Of a stretch of 20,202 bases of DNA, positions 1 through 6,803 are shown in pieces. Within the stretch, counting starts at the first letter, position 1. Every line of letters begins with the position of its first letter. The notes below the pieces were generated by a model, which was not told where the DNA came from, made no database searches, and was given only the letters and a program-made list of their open reading frames with translations. The position numbers and the translations under genes are program-made. Location: positions 1 through 20,202 of IMG/VR virus record IMGVR_UViG_3300029267_005478. One strand, 5' to 3'. The stretch is from a virus.

Positions 1-1
1 C

Positions 2-319
2 CTATAAGTTTGCTGCGATCCACGCTGCGATATCTTCACGCGCCCCTTTTGGGTCAGTCTCACCCTTCTTCTCGATAGCCTCGATCACCTTCTTTTCCGC
101 ATCCGCTGTAGCCCGGATTTTGGCCTTCTCTACTTCCCCCTCCAGGTGCACGCGCTCTATCTTATCCCGCGCCTTCTCAACAAAAGTCGGGGCGCTCACC
201 GAGTCATCAACTGGAGTACCCCTTGGCCCAAAAATCTTCCACACAATAGAAAAGACAATCCCAGCACCGAGAATTATCACCCACCAATAACGCCGTATGA
301 ATCGCTCGATTTTCTTCAC
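2..319 (-). CDS. Small single-pass membrane protein with charged helix
   Basis: The protein has 105 residues and I do not recognise its family. It starts at a GTG preceded by GAGGGGTAGG on the coding strand. A basic N-terminus (MKKIERFIRRYW) leads into one hydrophobic segment at about residues 12-30, which predicts an N-in membrane anchor. After it come a Pro/Ser linker (about 31-48) and a strongly charged Lys/Glu/Ala-rich stretch (about 49-90) likely to form a long helix or coiled coil. The stop codon lies at the left edge of the window, so the gene is complete. It sits 7 bases after the zinc-ribbon gene. The anchor-plus-charged-helix layout resembles inner-membrane spanins or other small phage lysis or membrane proteins, but there is no lysis neighbour here, so this is only a possibility. 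Confidence 0.7.
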   Translation of the reverse strand: MKKIERFIRRYWWVIILGAGIVFSIVWKIFGPRGTPVDDSVSAPTFVEKARDKIERVHLEGEVEKAKIRATADAEKKVIEAIEKKGETDPKGAREDIAAWIAANL

Positions 320-326
320 GCGCTAC

Positions 327-503
327 CTACCCCTCAGTCAGATATTCGCGGCGATCGGGCGTCGGCATATTGTCAGTCAGCATCTGGCGCCCCTCTTTGT
401 CCTTTATGGAGGAAAATCCACATTCTTGGCATGTAGTTTTTACACGACCGTCTTCCAAGCCCTCTGTGAGAATCCGCTCAGAACCACATCTTGTACACTT
501 CAT
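327..503 (-). CDS. Small zinc-ribbon protein
   Basis: The protein has 58 residues. Cys3 and Cys6 (CTRC) and Cys25 and Cys28 (CQEC) form two CxxC knuckles separated by 18 residues, the pattern of a zinc ribbon that binds one Zn ion. The C-terminal half is hydrophilic and has no recognised motif. I chose the ATG at 503 because it directly follows a strong GGAGAAGGAG ribosome-binding site. The same frame is open further upstream to 650, but that part lies inside the preceding gene and has shadow-like composition. Zinc ribbons of this size in phages can bind nucleic acid or partner proteins. Nothing in the sequence fixes which applies here. Confidence 0.8.
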   Translation of the reverse strand: MKCTRCGSERILTEGLEDGRVKTTCQECGFSSIKDKEGRQMLTDNMPTPDRREYLTEG

Positions 504-515
504 CTCCTTCTCCTT
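504..515 (-). promoter_or_regulatory. Ribosome binding site deciding the zinc-ribbon start
   Basis: On the coding strand this reads AAGGAGAAGGAG immediately before the ATG at 503. It supports a 58-residue product rather than the 107-residue extension into the upstream gene. The GGAGAAGG core recurs before the starts at 3355, 6056 and 6784. Confidence 0.6.
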
Positions 516-519
516 TTTT

Positions 520-1077
520 TTAGATTCCTGCTCCTTGAAACTTACCGTGCTTTTGCTTGAGACGCTCGGCCTCTTTCTTCTTGCGCTCAAAGCCAGCGTG
601 GAACTCGCCCGGATGACCAGATTCTGTCTCAAAATACCGCTTGAAAACAATATCGGCCATCATCCTGCCAGAAAGGCGCATCATCACCATGTAAAAAACC
701 ATTGATGACATAGGTGCATGGGTGCCCCGCAACGCCTTACCCAACTTGGAACTGTACTTCCCTATGTTCACCAAAAACCTTTGAAATGCCTGACGCGGCT
801 TGTATGCAATGAAATCCTGAGCATCCGGGATATTATCCTTACCGACCACCTTGGCTAAGTCTTCCCGCGAAATATTATTAATTAAATCTTTCTGCCTCTT
901 GAAAAATATTGCATCCGGGCCTTTCCCGTTGGCCGCCTTCTTCAAAAAATCTAGCTCCTTAGAACTAACTTTAAACGAACCTGGCTTGGTCTTTCGTTCT
1001 TTACCGGGCCACGCTAGCTCCGGGTCTACCCTCTGGGCTTCTTGCACCGCACTGTCTAGTTGTTCGGAAATCTTCAT
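520..1077 (-). CDS. Unknown protein, tail-module associated
   Basis: The product has 185 residues from the ATG at 1077; the GTG at 1080 would add one residue. A GGAGG sequence lies 9 bases before the ATG. The start overlaps the upstream stop as TGATG, which suggests translational coupling. I do not recognise the family. The protein is basic and largely helical by composition, with Lys-rich N-terminal and C-terminal parts. A Met-rich, mildly hydrophobic stretch (about residues 122-145, containing SSMVFYMVMMRLSG) could be a buried or amphipathic helix rather than a clear membrane segment. Its place among small genes after the tail adaptor suggests a virion or assembly role, which is inference. 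Confidence 0.7.
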   Translation of the reverse strand: MKISEQLDSAVQEAQRVDPELAWPGKERKTKPGSFKVSSKELDFLKKAANGKGPDAIFFKRQKDLINNISREDLAKVVGKDNIPDAQDFIAYKPRQAFQRFLVNIGKYSSKLGKALRGTHAPMSSMVFYMVMMRLSGRMMADIVFKRYFETESGHPGEFHAGFERKKKEAERLKQKHGKFQGAGI

Positions 1078-1787
1078 CACTTCTTTCCTCCACCGCGAAG
1101 ACCATAAATTTCACCCAACAAAAAGAACGCGCCGGTCAACTCCTTCTCAAGATCCTTCACCGTCCGCATTGTCCGATGATCACGACCCAAAACACCTGCA
1201 TCAAAACCGTAATGTTCCAACACTTTCGCGCTCCGAGAAGCCGCGCCAAAATCCCGTGCAGCCATCTCACCAAGGTCTGACAATCTCTCGCTCAAATCAT
1301 CTGGGTCCGTATATTTACCCCGCTCCGTAGCTCCTTTTTTTCGCCCCACCGCCATCTGTTTTCCAAAACCAACGGAAATAGGATCACCTGCGCCTTCAAG
1401 CAAAACTTCCTCTTGTACCGGTGGATCATACCCATGGTCTTTCTTACCAGTCTGAGGCTTCTTCGGGTCTTTCTGCCCCGGAAATCGCTTGCCAGCCTCC
1501 TTGGCTAACCGAACCAAGTCAGCATCGGGCATCTCCGTAATACGACATTGCGCCGCACGACCTCGCGCATCGAAATACACCACAGCGTCAGAGCCATCTG
1601 CCATCTTGAAACGGTGCCTCTCAGAAATACACTTGCGGAGCACATAATTCTCCAGCTTTTGACGCTGTGCAGGATCGGACAAAAGCGGCCACCCCTGTAC
1701 ATCATAATCCGGGTCGAATTCGGGGCGATCAACTTCGCCATCTTGCTTCTGTTGCTCAGTGAGATGGGGAATGACGTTATCGAGCAT
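1077..1787 (-). CDS. Unknown hydrophilic protein, tail-module associated
   Basis: The product has 236 residues and belongs to no family I can name. It starts at ATG 1787 and overlaps the upstream stop by one base (TGATG). A compact N-terminal region (about residues 20-100) contains FKMADGSDAVVYFDARGRAA, which reads as two beta strands around a turn, followed by a short helix (DADLVRLAKEAGKRF). The middle (about 100-165) is rich in Lys, Pro and Gly and looks disordered. The C-terminal third looks helical and ends in a basic Gly-rich tail. This layout fits a small virion or assembly protein with a flexible linker. No catalytic motif is seen. Confidence 0.7.
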   Translation of the reverse strand: MLDNVIPHLTEQQKQDGEVDRPEFDPDYDVQGWPLLSDPAQRQKLENYVLRKCISERHRFKMADGSDAVVYFDARGRAAQCRITEMPDADLVRLAKEAGKRFPGQKDPKKPQTGKKDHGYDPPVQEEVLLEGAGDPISVGFGKQMAVGRKKGATERGKYTDPDDLSERLSDLGEMAARDFGAASRSAKVLEHYGFDAGVLGRDHRTMRTVKDLEKELTGAFFLLGEIYGLRGGGKK

Positions 1788-2080
1788 CAGGCACCTACCT
1801 TTCCTCTTTTCCGCACTTTACCACTATTGGAGCGTTTGACACTACTTTTCCCGCGCCCGCGACTCCTGATCGTAGGACCATCCGCATAATTCGGATACTG
1901 AGTGGGGTCTGACGGAGGCACGAATTGAGCGGCCGAAGGACTGGTTCCGACTCCCCGCAAAGACCCTACAGGAACCGCCGTATAGTTGAATGTGATGGGA
2001 TACACCGCCGGTGGACTTGGAGGTGTAATTATCTCGAACAAAGCACTCAGCGGCACATATCTGGCGCGTTCTCCTCTCAT
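1787..2080 (-). CDS. Small Pro-rich protein with basic tail
   Basis: The product has 97 residues from an ATG that overlaps the upstream stop as ATGA. It is not recognised. The first 60-70 residues are rich in Pro, Tyr, Val and Ser and have extended-strand character. The last 25 residues are strongly basic (many Arg, Lys and Ser, for example SVKRSNSGKVRKRGK) and look disordered. A short structured part with a cationic tail could bind nucleic acid or an acidic virion partner. This is a composition argument only. The tight overlaps on both sides support it as a real member of the operon. Confidence 0.6.
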   Translation of the reverse strand: MRGERARYVPLSALFEIITPPSPPAVYPITFNYTAVPVGSLRGVGTSPSAAQFVPPSDPTQYPNYADGPTIRSRGRGKSSVKRSNSGKVRKRGKVGA

Positions 2081-2322
2081 TCCTGTTGCCCCCCGGCTAC
2101 GGTAAAAAGGTAGTCGACTGCCTCTTTACAACCGTGCTCTTCCAAATACCCCCTCAAGGCCTTGTCCAATATATGTCCTGGACTCAGACCTTCAGCCCGC
2201 GCCTGAAGCACTAGGGTTTCCCACATAGCACGGGTAATCACCAAAACCATACCGTCCCCAGCGCGCCTGATTATCTCAGAAACCTCTCCGTCTTCTGGAG
2301 TAATCGCGTCTGCCCGCGCCAT
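2077..2322 (-). CDS. Small RHH-like protein, function unknown
   Basis: The product has 81 residues. Residues about 26-63 have the outline of a ribbon-helix-helix (CopG/Arc-type) unit: a beta strand (MVLVITRAMW), a helix (ETLVLQARAEG), a short turn (LSP) and a second helix (GHILDKALRGYLEEHG). Ribbon-helix-helix proteins dimerise through the strand and usually repress transcription. The strand here is more hydrophobic than in most DNA binders, which weakens that reading. The gene starts at ATG 2322, two bases after the stop of the adaptor gene, without a strong ribosome-binding site, so it probably depends on coupled translation. It could instead be a small tail-assembly protein. Confidence 0.6.
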   Translation of the reverse strand: MARADAITPEDGEVSEIIRRAGDGMVLVITRAMWETLVLQARAEGLSPGHILDKALRGYLEEHGCKEAVDYLFTVAGGQQE

Positions 2323-2324
2323 TT

Positions 2325-3149
2325 CTATAACCCGACCGCTCCAGCAATGGTCTCGATCAGACCACCGCCACCCTTGGTGCTATCTTCAACAGACAACTTA
2401 TTGTTCAACTCTTCCCAATCGATTGCGCTTGTTCCGTCGGCCAGAATCATGTCAGCACGATTATGAAAAAAGACAGTGCCTTCTTTCTGAACCACCTCAG
2501 CAAACTCCAACGATACTTCCACGATACGCGCAGCCCCACTCGGAAACCAAGCTTCGTAAGTTACATCGCATGTAGTCATCACACAGGTTATGTCATCTTC
2601 CCCCAAATGCCCCAACTTAGAACCCTCCAGTACCAAAATACATTTAGGGGGCTCAAACACCCGCAAATCATCCTGTTGGTAATACGGATATGTAAAATAA
2701 CGCAGCCAACTTATAGCCGCCTCAATAGGAATATTCCGCATTTTGTCTGGCTCCGGACCACCAAGTCCTATTCCACCCAAGTCTTTGTTGAGAGTATCTA
2801 GCCCCTGAGCCAAATCACCCAACAACCCGCCACCACTACCTTTGCTCTTAGGAGGAGGAGCATGATCCCGCGTAAACACAGCCGTAAAACTCAATCTGCG
2901 TTCTCCCCCATGAGTCCATTGATAAATAGGATGTGAACCGCCTGGAATACTGCGCGGATTCCATTCTGAAGGGCGACTATCATTTAAAGACTCTGGCCAA
3001 TACTGAAAAGCTATCGGTTTATCTCCCCACGGCAACTTTTCCCGTTCACCTTCAGCTAGATCAATAGCTTTCAGATAAGCTTGTGCCAACTTCGGGTGAT
3101 TACCGTTCTGTGTTAGCTGAGTGATTATACCTGTGGGTAGAGCTGGCAT
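2325..3149 (-). CDS. Contractile tail tube/baseplate adaptor-like protein (CIS_tube/Afp7 type)
   Basis: The product has 274 residues. Its layout resembles the N-terminal domain of contractile-injection-system adaptors (Afp7/Pvc7 and phage equivalents), which join the tube to the spike and baseplate. The matching parts are an early strand around FQYWPESLNDS, then a strand of the form RRLSFTAVFTRD. After a Gly/Pro-rich loop (about residues 97-130) comes a helix, IPIEAAISWLRYFTYP. Later strands are ILVLEGSKL, then CDVTYEAWFPSG followed by ARIVEVSLEFAEV. In that family the sequence F.P.....F.....G..R...v.l.F is characteristic. No LysM domain follows, unlike many relatives, so this is a short version. 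The Pro/Gly loop is an elaboration. The assignment is by pattern recognition and is moderately sure. Confidence 0.6.
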   Translation of the reverse strand: MPALPTGIITQLTQNGNHPKLAQAYLKAIDLAEGEREKLPWGDKPIAFQYWPESLNDSRPSEWNPRSIPGGSHPIYQWTHGGERRLSFTAVFTRDHAPPPKSKGSGGGLLGDLAQGLDTLNKDLGGIGLGGPEPDKMRNIPIEAAISWLRYFTYPYYQQDDLRVFEPPKCILVLEGSKLGHLGEDDITCVMTTCDVTYEAWFPSGAARIVEVSLEFAEVVQKEGTVFFHNRADMILADGTSAIDWEELNNKLSVEDSTKGGGGLIETIAGAVGL

Positions 3150-3160
3150 GCTTATTCAGT

Positions 3161-3355
3161 CTATTCCTCTTCTGGATCCGCCAACTCCACAGATAAGCCT
3201 TCAGGCTCAGGAAGAGAAAGGTTTCCGACAACCTTTCCATTCAAAGTGGAAATCTCGAAACCAACAACCTTCCCACTGGTAACGTCAGCCGCCAGGCTGG
3301 TTAGCCACGCGGCCAATGCTGCCGCATCCGCATAAGACTTTTCTACACTTATCAT
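3161..3355 (-). CDS. Small acidic protein, unknown
   Basis: The product has 64 residues from the ATG at 3355, which follows AAGGAGAAGGAA on the coding strand. The same frame is open upstream to 3424, but that would overlap the fibre gene by 56 bases, and the ribosome-binding site argues for the internal start. The N-terminal half is an Ala-rich helix (SYADAAALAAWLTSLAADV). The second half has two short strands and an acidic tail ending in Glu-Glu-Glu. It is not recognised. Sitting between a fibre and the tail adaptor, it could be a small fibre-assembly or virion protein. Confidence 0.7.
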   Translation of the reverse strand: MISVEKSYADAAALAAWLTSLAADVTSGKVVGFEISTLNGKVVGNLSLPEPEGLSVELADPEEE

Positions 3356-3367
3356 TTCCTTCTCCTT
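3356..3367 (-). promoter_or_regulatory. Ribosome binding site deciding the 64-residue start
   Basis: The coding strand carries AAGGAGAAGGAA directly before ATG 3355. This is the strongest reason to reject the longer start at 3424. Confidence 0.6.
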
Positions 3368-3368
3368 G

Positions 3369-6056
3369 CTAGTACGGAAATAGACTTGGGGATTGTGCTC
3401 CAAACACAATAAGATCGAGATCAAAAATGTTTGACGATAGATCGATCAAAGCGCCCACGTTGTTATACACCTCCACCTGAAACCCCGTGGTCGTCTTTCC
3501 TACAATATTCGAGATCTGAGTACCGGTGCCTCCAAGAGTTAGCGAAACTGCATACTTTGTCAGCAACGGGCTACCAAACGTAACATCCACCCTCGATCCA
3601 TTGTAAACAGCAGAAGCTATATTGAACCCAGTAGACCCGACTGTGGGACCGCCACCGCCAGTTCGTATCGATGCCCACATCTTGCAAATATTGGCACCAA
3701 ATAAACAATTTGAAATAGCGTGGGTGGGCGCGGGATTAACAGCCGTATCAGGCCCAGCGCCTCCAGCAGCAAACCAAATCCCGGAACCCAGAGCTAATGA
3801 AAAGTAAGACGTGTCAGCCTGTTCATTAGTAAACGCTCCGCCAACTCCAGAGCCACCAGTAGCAAGAACAGTACCTTTTACTCCAGGACCGTAGGCCGCG
3901 TGCTCACCATACACACCAGCATAATTTACACCCCCTGGAGACGAACGTGAACACTGACCCACTACAGCGTGGCTCCCAAGGGTGCCTACACCTGACACCG
4001 CCTGTATTCCGTAACTTCTTTCGCAGTAGGTATAGATAGTAGCAGCGTGTTTTCCTTCGGCACGAAGGGCTTGACCACCCGAATTCGTTTGCCTCGCAAC
4101 AATAGCATTACCACCAGAACTTCTCGCATAAATACCTGCGGCATCGTACCAATTAACTGCGGGAGCTGTGTTGTTTTGAAATAACCCTCCGTAACCACTT
4201 GCCCTGTTTGAAAATCCGTAAAACCCGGCTCCCGTATCTACGTCTGACCTTCCGTAAACCGCATGATTCTGGTTGCTAACAGCATAAACAGCATTATTGG
4301 TTTCACTGTAAAAAACTCCTCCAACGCCCGTGTTGGCTATACCAGCAAGCCCTGCATTTAAGGACTCAGCAACCAATGCTTCCACAGCATCGCTTGCCCA
4401 AAAAACACCGCCCGCGCCTACAACGGTTGGATAAACAGTAAAAACGGTTCCTACACCAAAAACACCATACGCGGCAGAAAGCCCAGCCCCAGACCCGACC
4501 ACTCCAATACCAGGTTCAGCAGGTGTACCACCACCCAGCCCTACAAAGGCACCCCCAATGGCTTCAAATCCCAACTCTGGGTTCTGACCTACTCCCACAA
4601 CCCCTACGGGAGGTCTGACCCTGCCAGTGCCATCATTGAATCCTCGAACACCAGCGGCCCCACCATGACCATAAACACCATAATCGAGCGAATCAGTAAT
4701 AACCACTCCCTCGATCGCGGTCTCACTGTCGGCAGTCGCCACAAGAGGCTTGACGCCACTGGGAGGCGTCATCGTGGTCGCTCCCGTGATCGCTGGGTCA
4801 GCTTCTATCGTCCAATCAAACAGGGCCACGCCATTGATTGGATCCGCCGTGGTCTTCATGGAAATTGCGCTGGCATCCGCCGGGCTTGTGTTGAATGTCC
4901 TGATGGCTGAGTCGGCCCATGTCTTCACATCGTCTGGAGGCAACACAGGAAGAAGCGTCAAAGCACTGCCTGTGATCTGCCGATTCACACCCATCAAAGA
5001 GGCTTGCCCCTGGTCATCAAGCGCGTTGCCAGACTCAACCCACATGCGAATGTCGTCGATGTATAAGTACCCCGCGTTGGCCGCATCAGCCTGGGACACA
5101 ATACTCCAACTCATCCATCCGTCTGCAGGAACATCCACAACACCAGTGACCAAATCCCACATTGCAACCATGGCCGGATTCGCAAACGGCTTGTCCACTG
5201 TCGATGACGGCGCCGCGCTGGTCAGATCACTGTAAAAATCAAAAGAAATTTGCTGCGTCGTATCGAACGTCCAGGGAGGAGATTCCAGCGCATAAAACGA
5301 ATACATGAGCCGAGTCCCGGCCTTGACCGGATACCTGACCGTGTTGACTCCATCGCCTGCCGACGGAGCAATAGTTACCACCCCGGAAGTTCCACCCAGT
5401 CGCATGGAATGAGTCAGCGACCTCTTCCAGGTATCACTGTGCTCAACCGTTGCAGAGCCAGTCGCGGTTGCAAGCCAGATGGGGAAAGGTCGGCCAGCCG
5501 CCTTGCCTGCCGCCGGAACATCAACATCACCAGCCTCAGCTATCTGTCTCCAATCGCGCATGCCAACAGATCGGTCTTGCCAAGCATCGCGACGCCGATC
5601 AGGGGTTACATTGGCAGCAGGTATGATTCCAGCGCCTGGTACATCTACCCTACCAAGAACCACTATTTTGTCATCAGCATCTATATCAGCTTCTGGATAC
5701 GCCACCCACTCAGCCACCGTGTTGCTGCTAGTTGTATAAGTAACTTTCAGACCGATATAAATAACAGTACCTGGAACAGCCCCTACATTAAGATTGAGTG
5801 TTATGGTGCCGATTTCACGCACGGTAACTTGGCGCCCATCAGCATTAGAATACGTGTAGACCGAATCTCCAGTGTCTGAATCAGGAACGATTTGAACAGA
5901 CATGGCACCGCCGCCAGCCACCAAAGAACCACCCCTAACGACACCACGCGGAATCGGACCATGAAACTTCCGGTTTAAACCGTCGGACACATAAGGCTCG
6001 CGCCACCTAATAGTGGTCTTTCCTTCAGCAAGTGTTACCAACGATGTACCAGCCAT
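3369..6056 (-). CDS. Large tail fibre with GVYG/GGxF repeats
   Basis: The product has 895 residues and starts at an ATG after TAGGAGAAGGT. The N-terminal part (about 1-190) is beta-rich and probably attaches to the virion. Residues about 200-345 look like a jelly-roll or carbohydrate-binding-type sandwich, ending in YLYIDDIRMWVE. Residues about 458-755 hold many degenerate repeats of the type GVYG.....G.GG.F, GLFQN and AVYGRS, which suggest a beta-helix or beta-prism shaft. The last 120 residues (from about 775, including KTTTGFQVEVYNNVG) resemble a compact beta domain found at the ends of many phage fibres. No catalytic site for a depolymerase is evident. It lies just after a connector-like gene and is a likely receptor-binding protein. 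Confidence 0.75.
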   Translation of the reverse strand: MAGTSLVTLAEGKTTIRWREPYVSDGLNRKFHGPIPRGVVRGGSLVAGGGAMSVQIVPDSDTGDSVYTYSNADGRQVTVREIGTITLNLNVGAVPGTVIYIGLKVTYTTSSNTVAEWVAYPEADIDADDKIVVLGRVDVPGAGIIPAANVTPDRRRDAWQDRSVGMRDWRQIAEAGDVDVPAAGKAAGRPFPIWLATATGSATVEHSDTWKRSLTHSMRLGGTSGVVTIAPSAGDGVNTVRYPVKAGTRLMYSFYALESPPWTFDTTQQISFDFYSDLTSAAPSSTVDKPFANPAMVAMWDLVTGVVDVPADGWMSWSIVSQADAANAGYLYIDDIRMWVESGNALDDQGQASLMGVNRQITGSALTLLPVLPPDDVKTWADSAIRTFNTSPADASAISMKTTADPINGVALFDWTIEADPAITGATTMTPPSGVKPLVATADSETAIEGVVITDSLDYGVYGHGGAAGVRGFNDGTGRVRPPVGVVGVGQNPELGFEAIGGAFVGLGGGTPAEPGIGVVGSGAGLSAAYGVFGVGTVFTVYPTVVGAGGVFWASDAVEALVAESLNAGLAGIANTGVGGVFYSETNNAVYAVSNQNHAVYGRSDVDTGAGFYGFSNRASGYGGLFQNNTAPAVNWYDAAGIYARSSGGNAIVARQTNSGGQALRAEGKHAATIYTYCERSYGIQAVSGVGTLGSHAVVGQCSRSSPGGVNYAGVYGEHAAYGPGVKGTVLATGGSGVGGAFTNEQADTSYFSLALGSGIWFAAGGAGPDTAVNPAPTHAISNCLFGANICKMWASIRTGGGGPTVGSTGFNIASAVYNGSRVDVTFGSPLLTKYAVSLTLGGTGTQISNIVGKTTTGFQVEVYNNVGALIDLSSNIFDLDLIVFGAQSPSLFPY

Positions 6057-6064
6057 ACCTTCTC

Positions 6065-6784
6065 CTAAAAAATTAACTCAATAAGATGATTGAACTGTAC
6101 ACCAGTTTGCTCTTCCACAGGAAAAGTCATGTAAACCACCATTACCCCATTCGAATCAAATATCCCCAATTCAAAAAACTTAGGCGCGTTTCCTTGCTGG
6201 TCGGAAAGCGCTTCCCCCGCAAGCAATACAGCTGTAATCTCAGTAATAGCAGGAACCGCCGACGCAAACAGCACATCTCCCGCGAGCAAGTTTTTCCGAA
6301 AAGTAAAAAGAGGCTCATCTGCCTGGCGAACTTCACGTGGAACCGCTGTGGTGGCTCCTCCATAGGGTCCGGTGAGCACTACGTTGTTGTTGTCCACCAC
6401 ATTTAGTACTTGCCCCCACCAGTCATACTCGGAACCCACATCGCCGGAAGAGTACGGTTCTAATCCTTCTGCCAAATACGTTGGCCCAGGCTTAATCCAA
6501 TCCCCTATATTCACATCCGCCAAAAAAGAAGTGCCTACTCCGACCACATTCGGACTTCCATTGGTAAAAGTAGCTGTTCCACCTCCTGCCAACGCAGCTC
6601 CTTCAGACTGCAAGTCAAGAAATGTGGGATCAGGAGCAATAGGCTCAGGAGGTCCTCCGGTATATCCTCCTTCCCCAATCTTGAACCGTGTAAATTCCGC
6701 CTGTGTATCTGCCACATCCCGGGCATATACCCGCGCCAAAACGGCTTCCCATCCTTGCTGTATTGTACCGTCGGGCGCTGCCAC
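6065..6784 (-). CDS. Baseplate/fibre connector-like protein
   Basis: The product has 239 residues from a GTG start, with AGGAGAAGG about 5 bases upstream (GTG at 6784). The N-terminal segment (RVYARDVADTQAEFTRFKIG then EGGYTGG) resembles the start of phage proteins that anchor fibres to the baseplate. Residues about 68-140 form a beta module beginning TATFTNGSPNVVGVGTSFLA, which is repeated in the next upstream gene. The C-terminal part (about 150-239) looks like a beta-sandwich (GEALSDQQGNAPKFFELGIF). It lies 19 bases after the gpI-like gene and 8 bases before the fibre gene. That position fits a link between baseplate and fibre, which is inference from context. Confidence 0.6.
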   Translation of the reverse strand: MAAPDGTIQQGWEAVLARVYARDVADTQAEFTRFKIGEGGYTGGPPEPIAPDPTFLDLQSEGAALAGGGTATFTNGSPNVVGVGTSFLADVNIGDWIKPGPTYLAEGLEPYSSGDVGSEYDWWGQVLNVVDNNNVVLTGPYGGATTAVPREVRQADEPLFTFRKNLLAGDVLFASAVPAITEITAVLLAGEALSDQQGNAPKFFELGIFDSNGVMVVYMTFPVEEQTGVQFNHLIELIF

Positions 6785-6803
6785 TTCACCTTCTCCTGCT
6801 GTT

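Noticed and set aside
504-650. N-terminal extension of the zinc-ribbon protein to 107 residues
   Set aside because: The extra part overlaps the upstream gene and the internal ATG has a strong ribosome-binding site.
3356-3424. N-terminal extension of the 64-residue protein to 87 residues
   Set aside because: It would overlap the fibre gene by 56 bases, and the internal ATG 3355 has a strong ribosome-binding site.
3800-4690. Polysaccharide-degrading enzyme in the 895-residue fibre
   Set aside because: The repeats suggest a beta-rich shaft, but I could not point to catalytic residues or a known lyase/hydrolase motif.
5250-5879. 209-residue plus-strand open frame
   Set aside because: It lies wholly opposite the well supported fibre gene and has the composition of a shadow frame.
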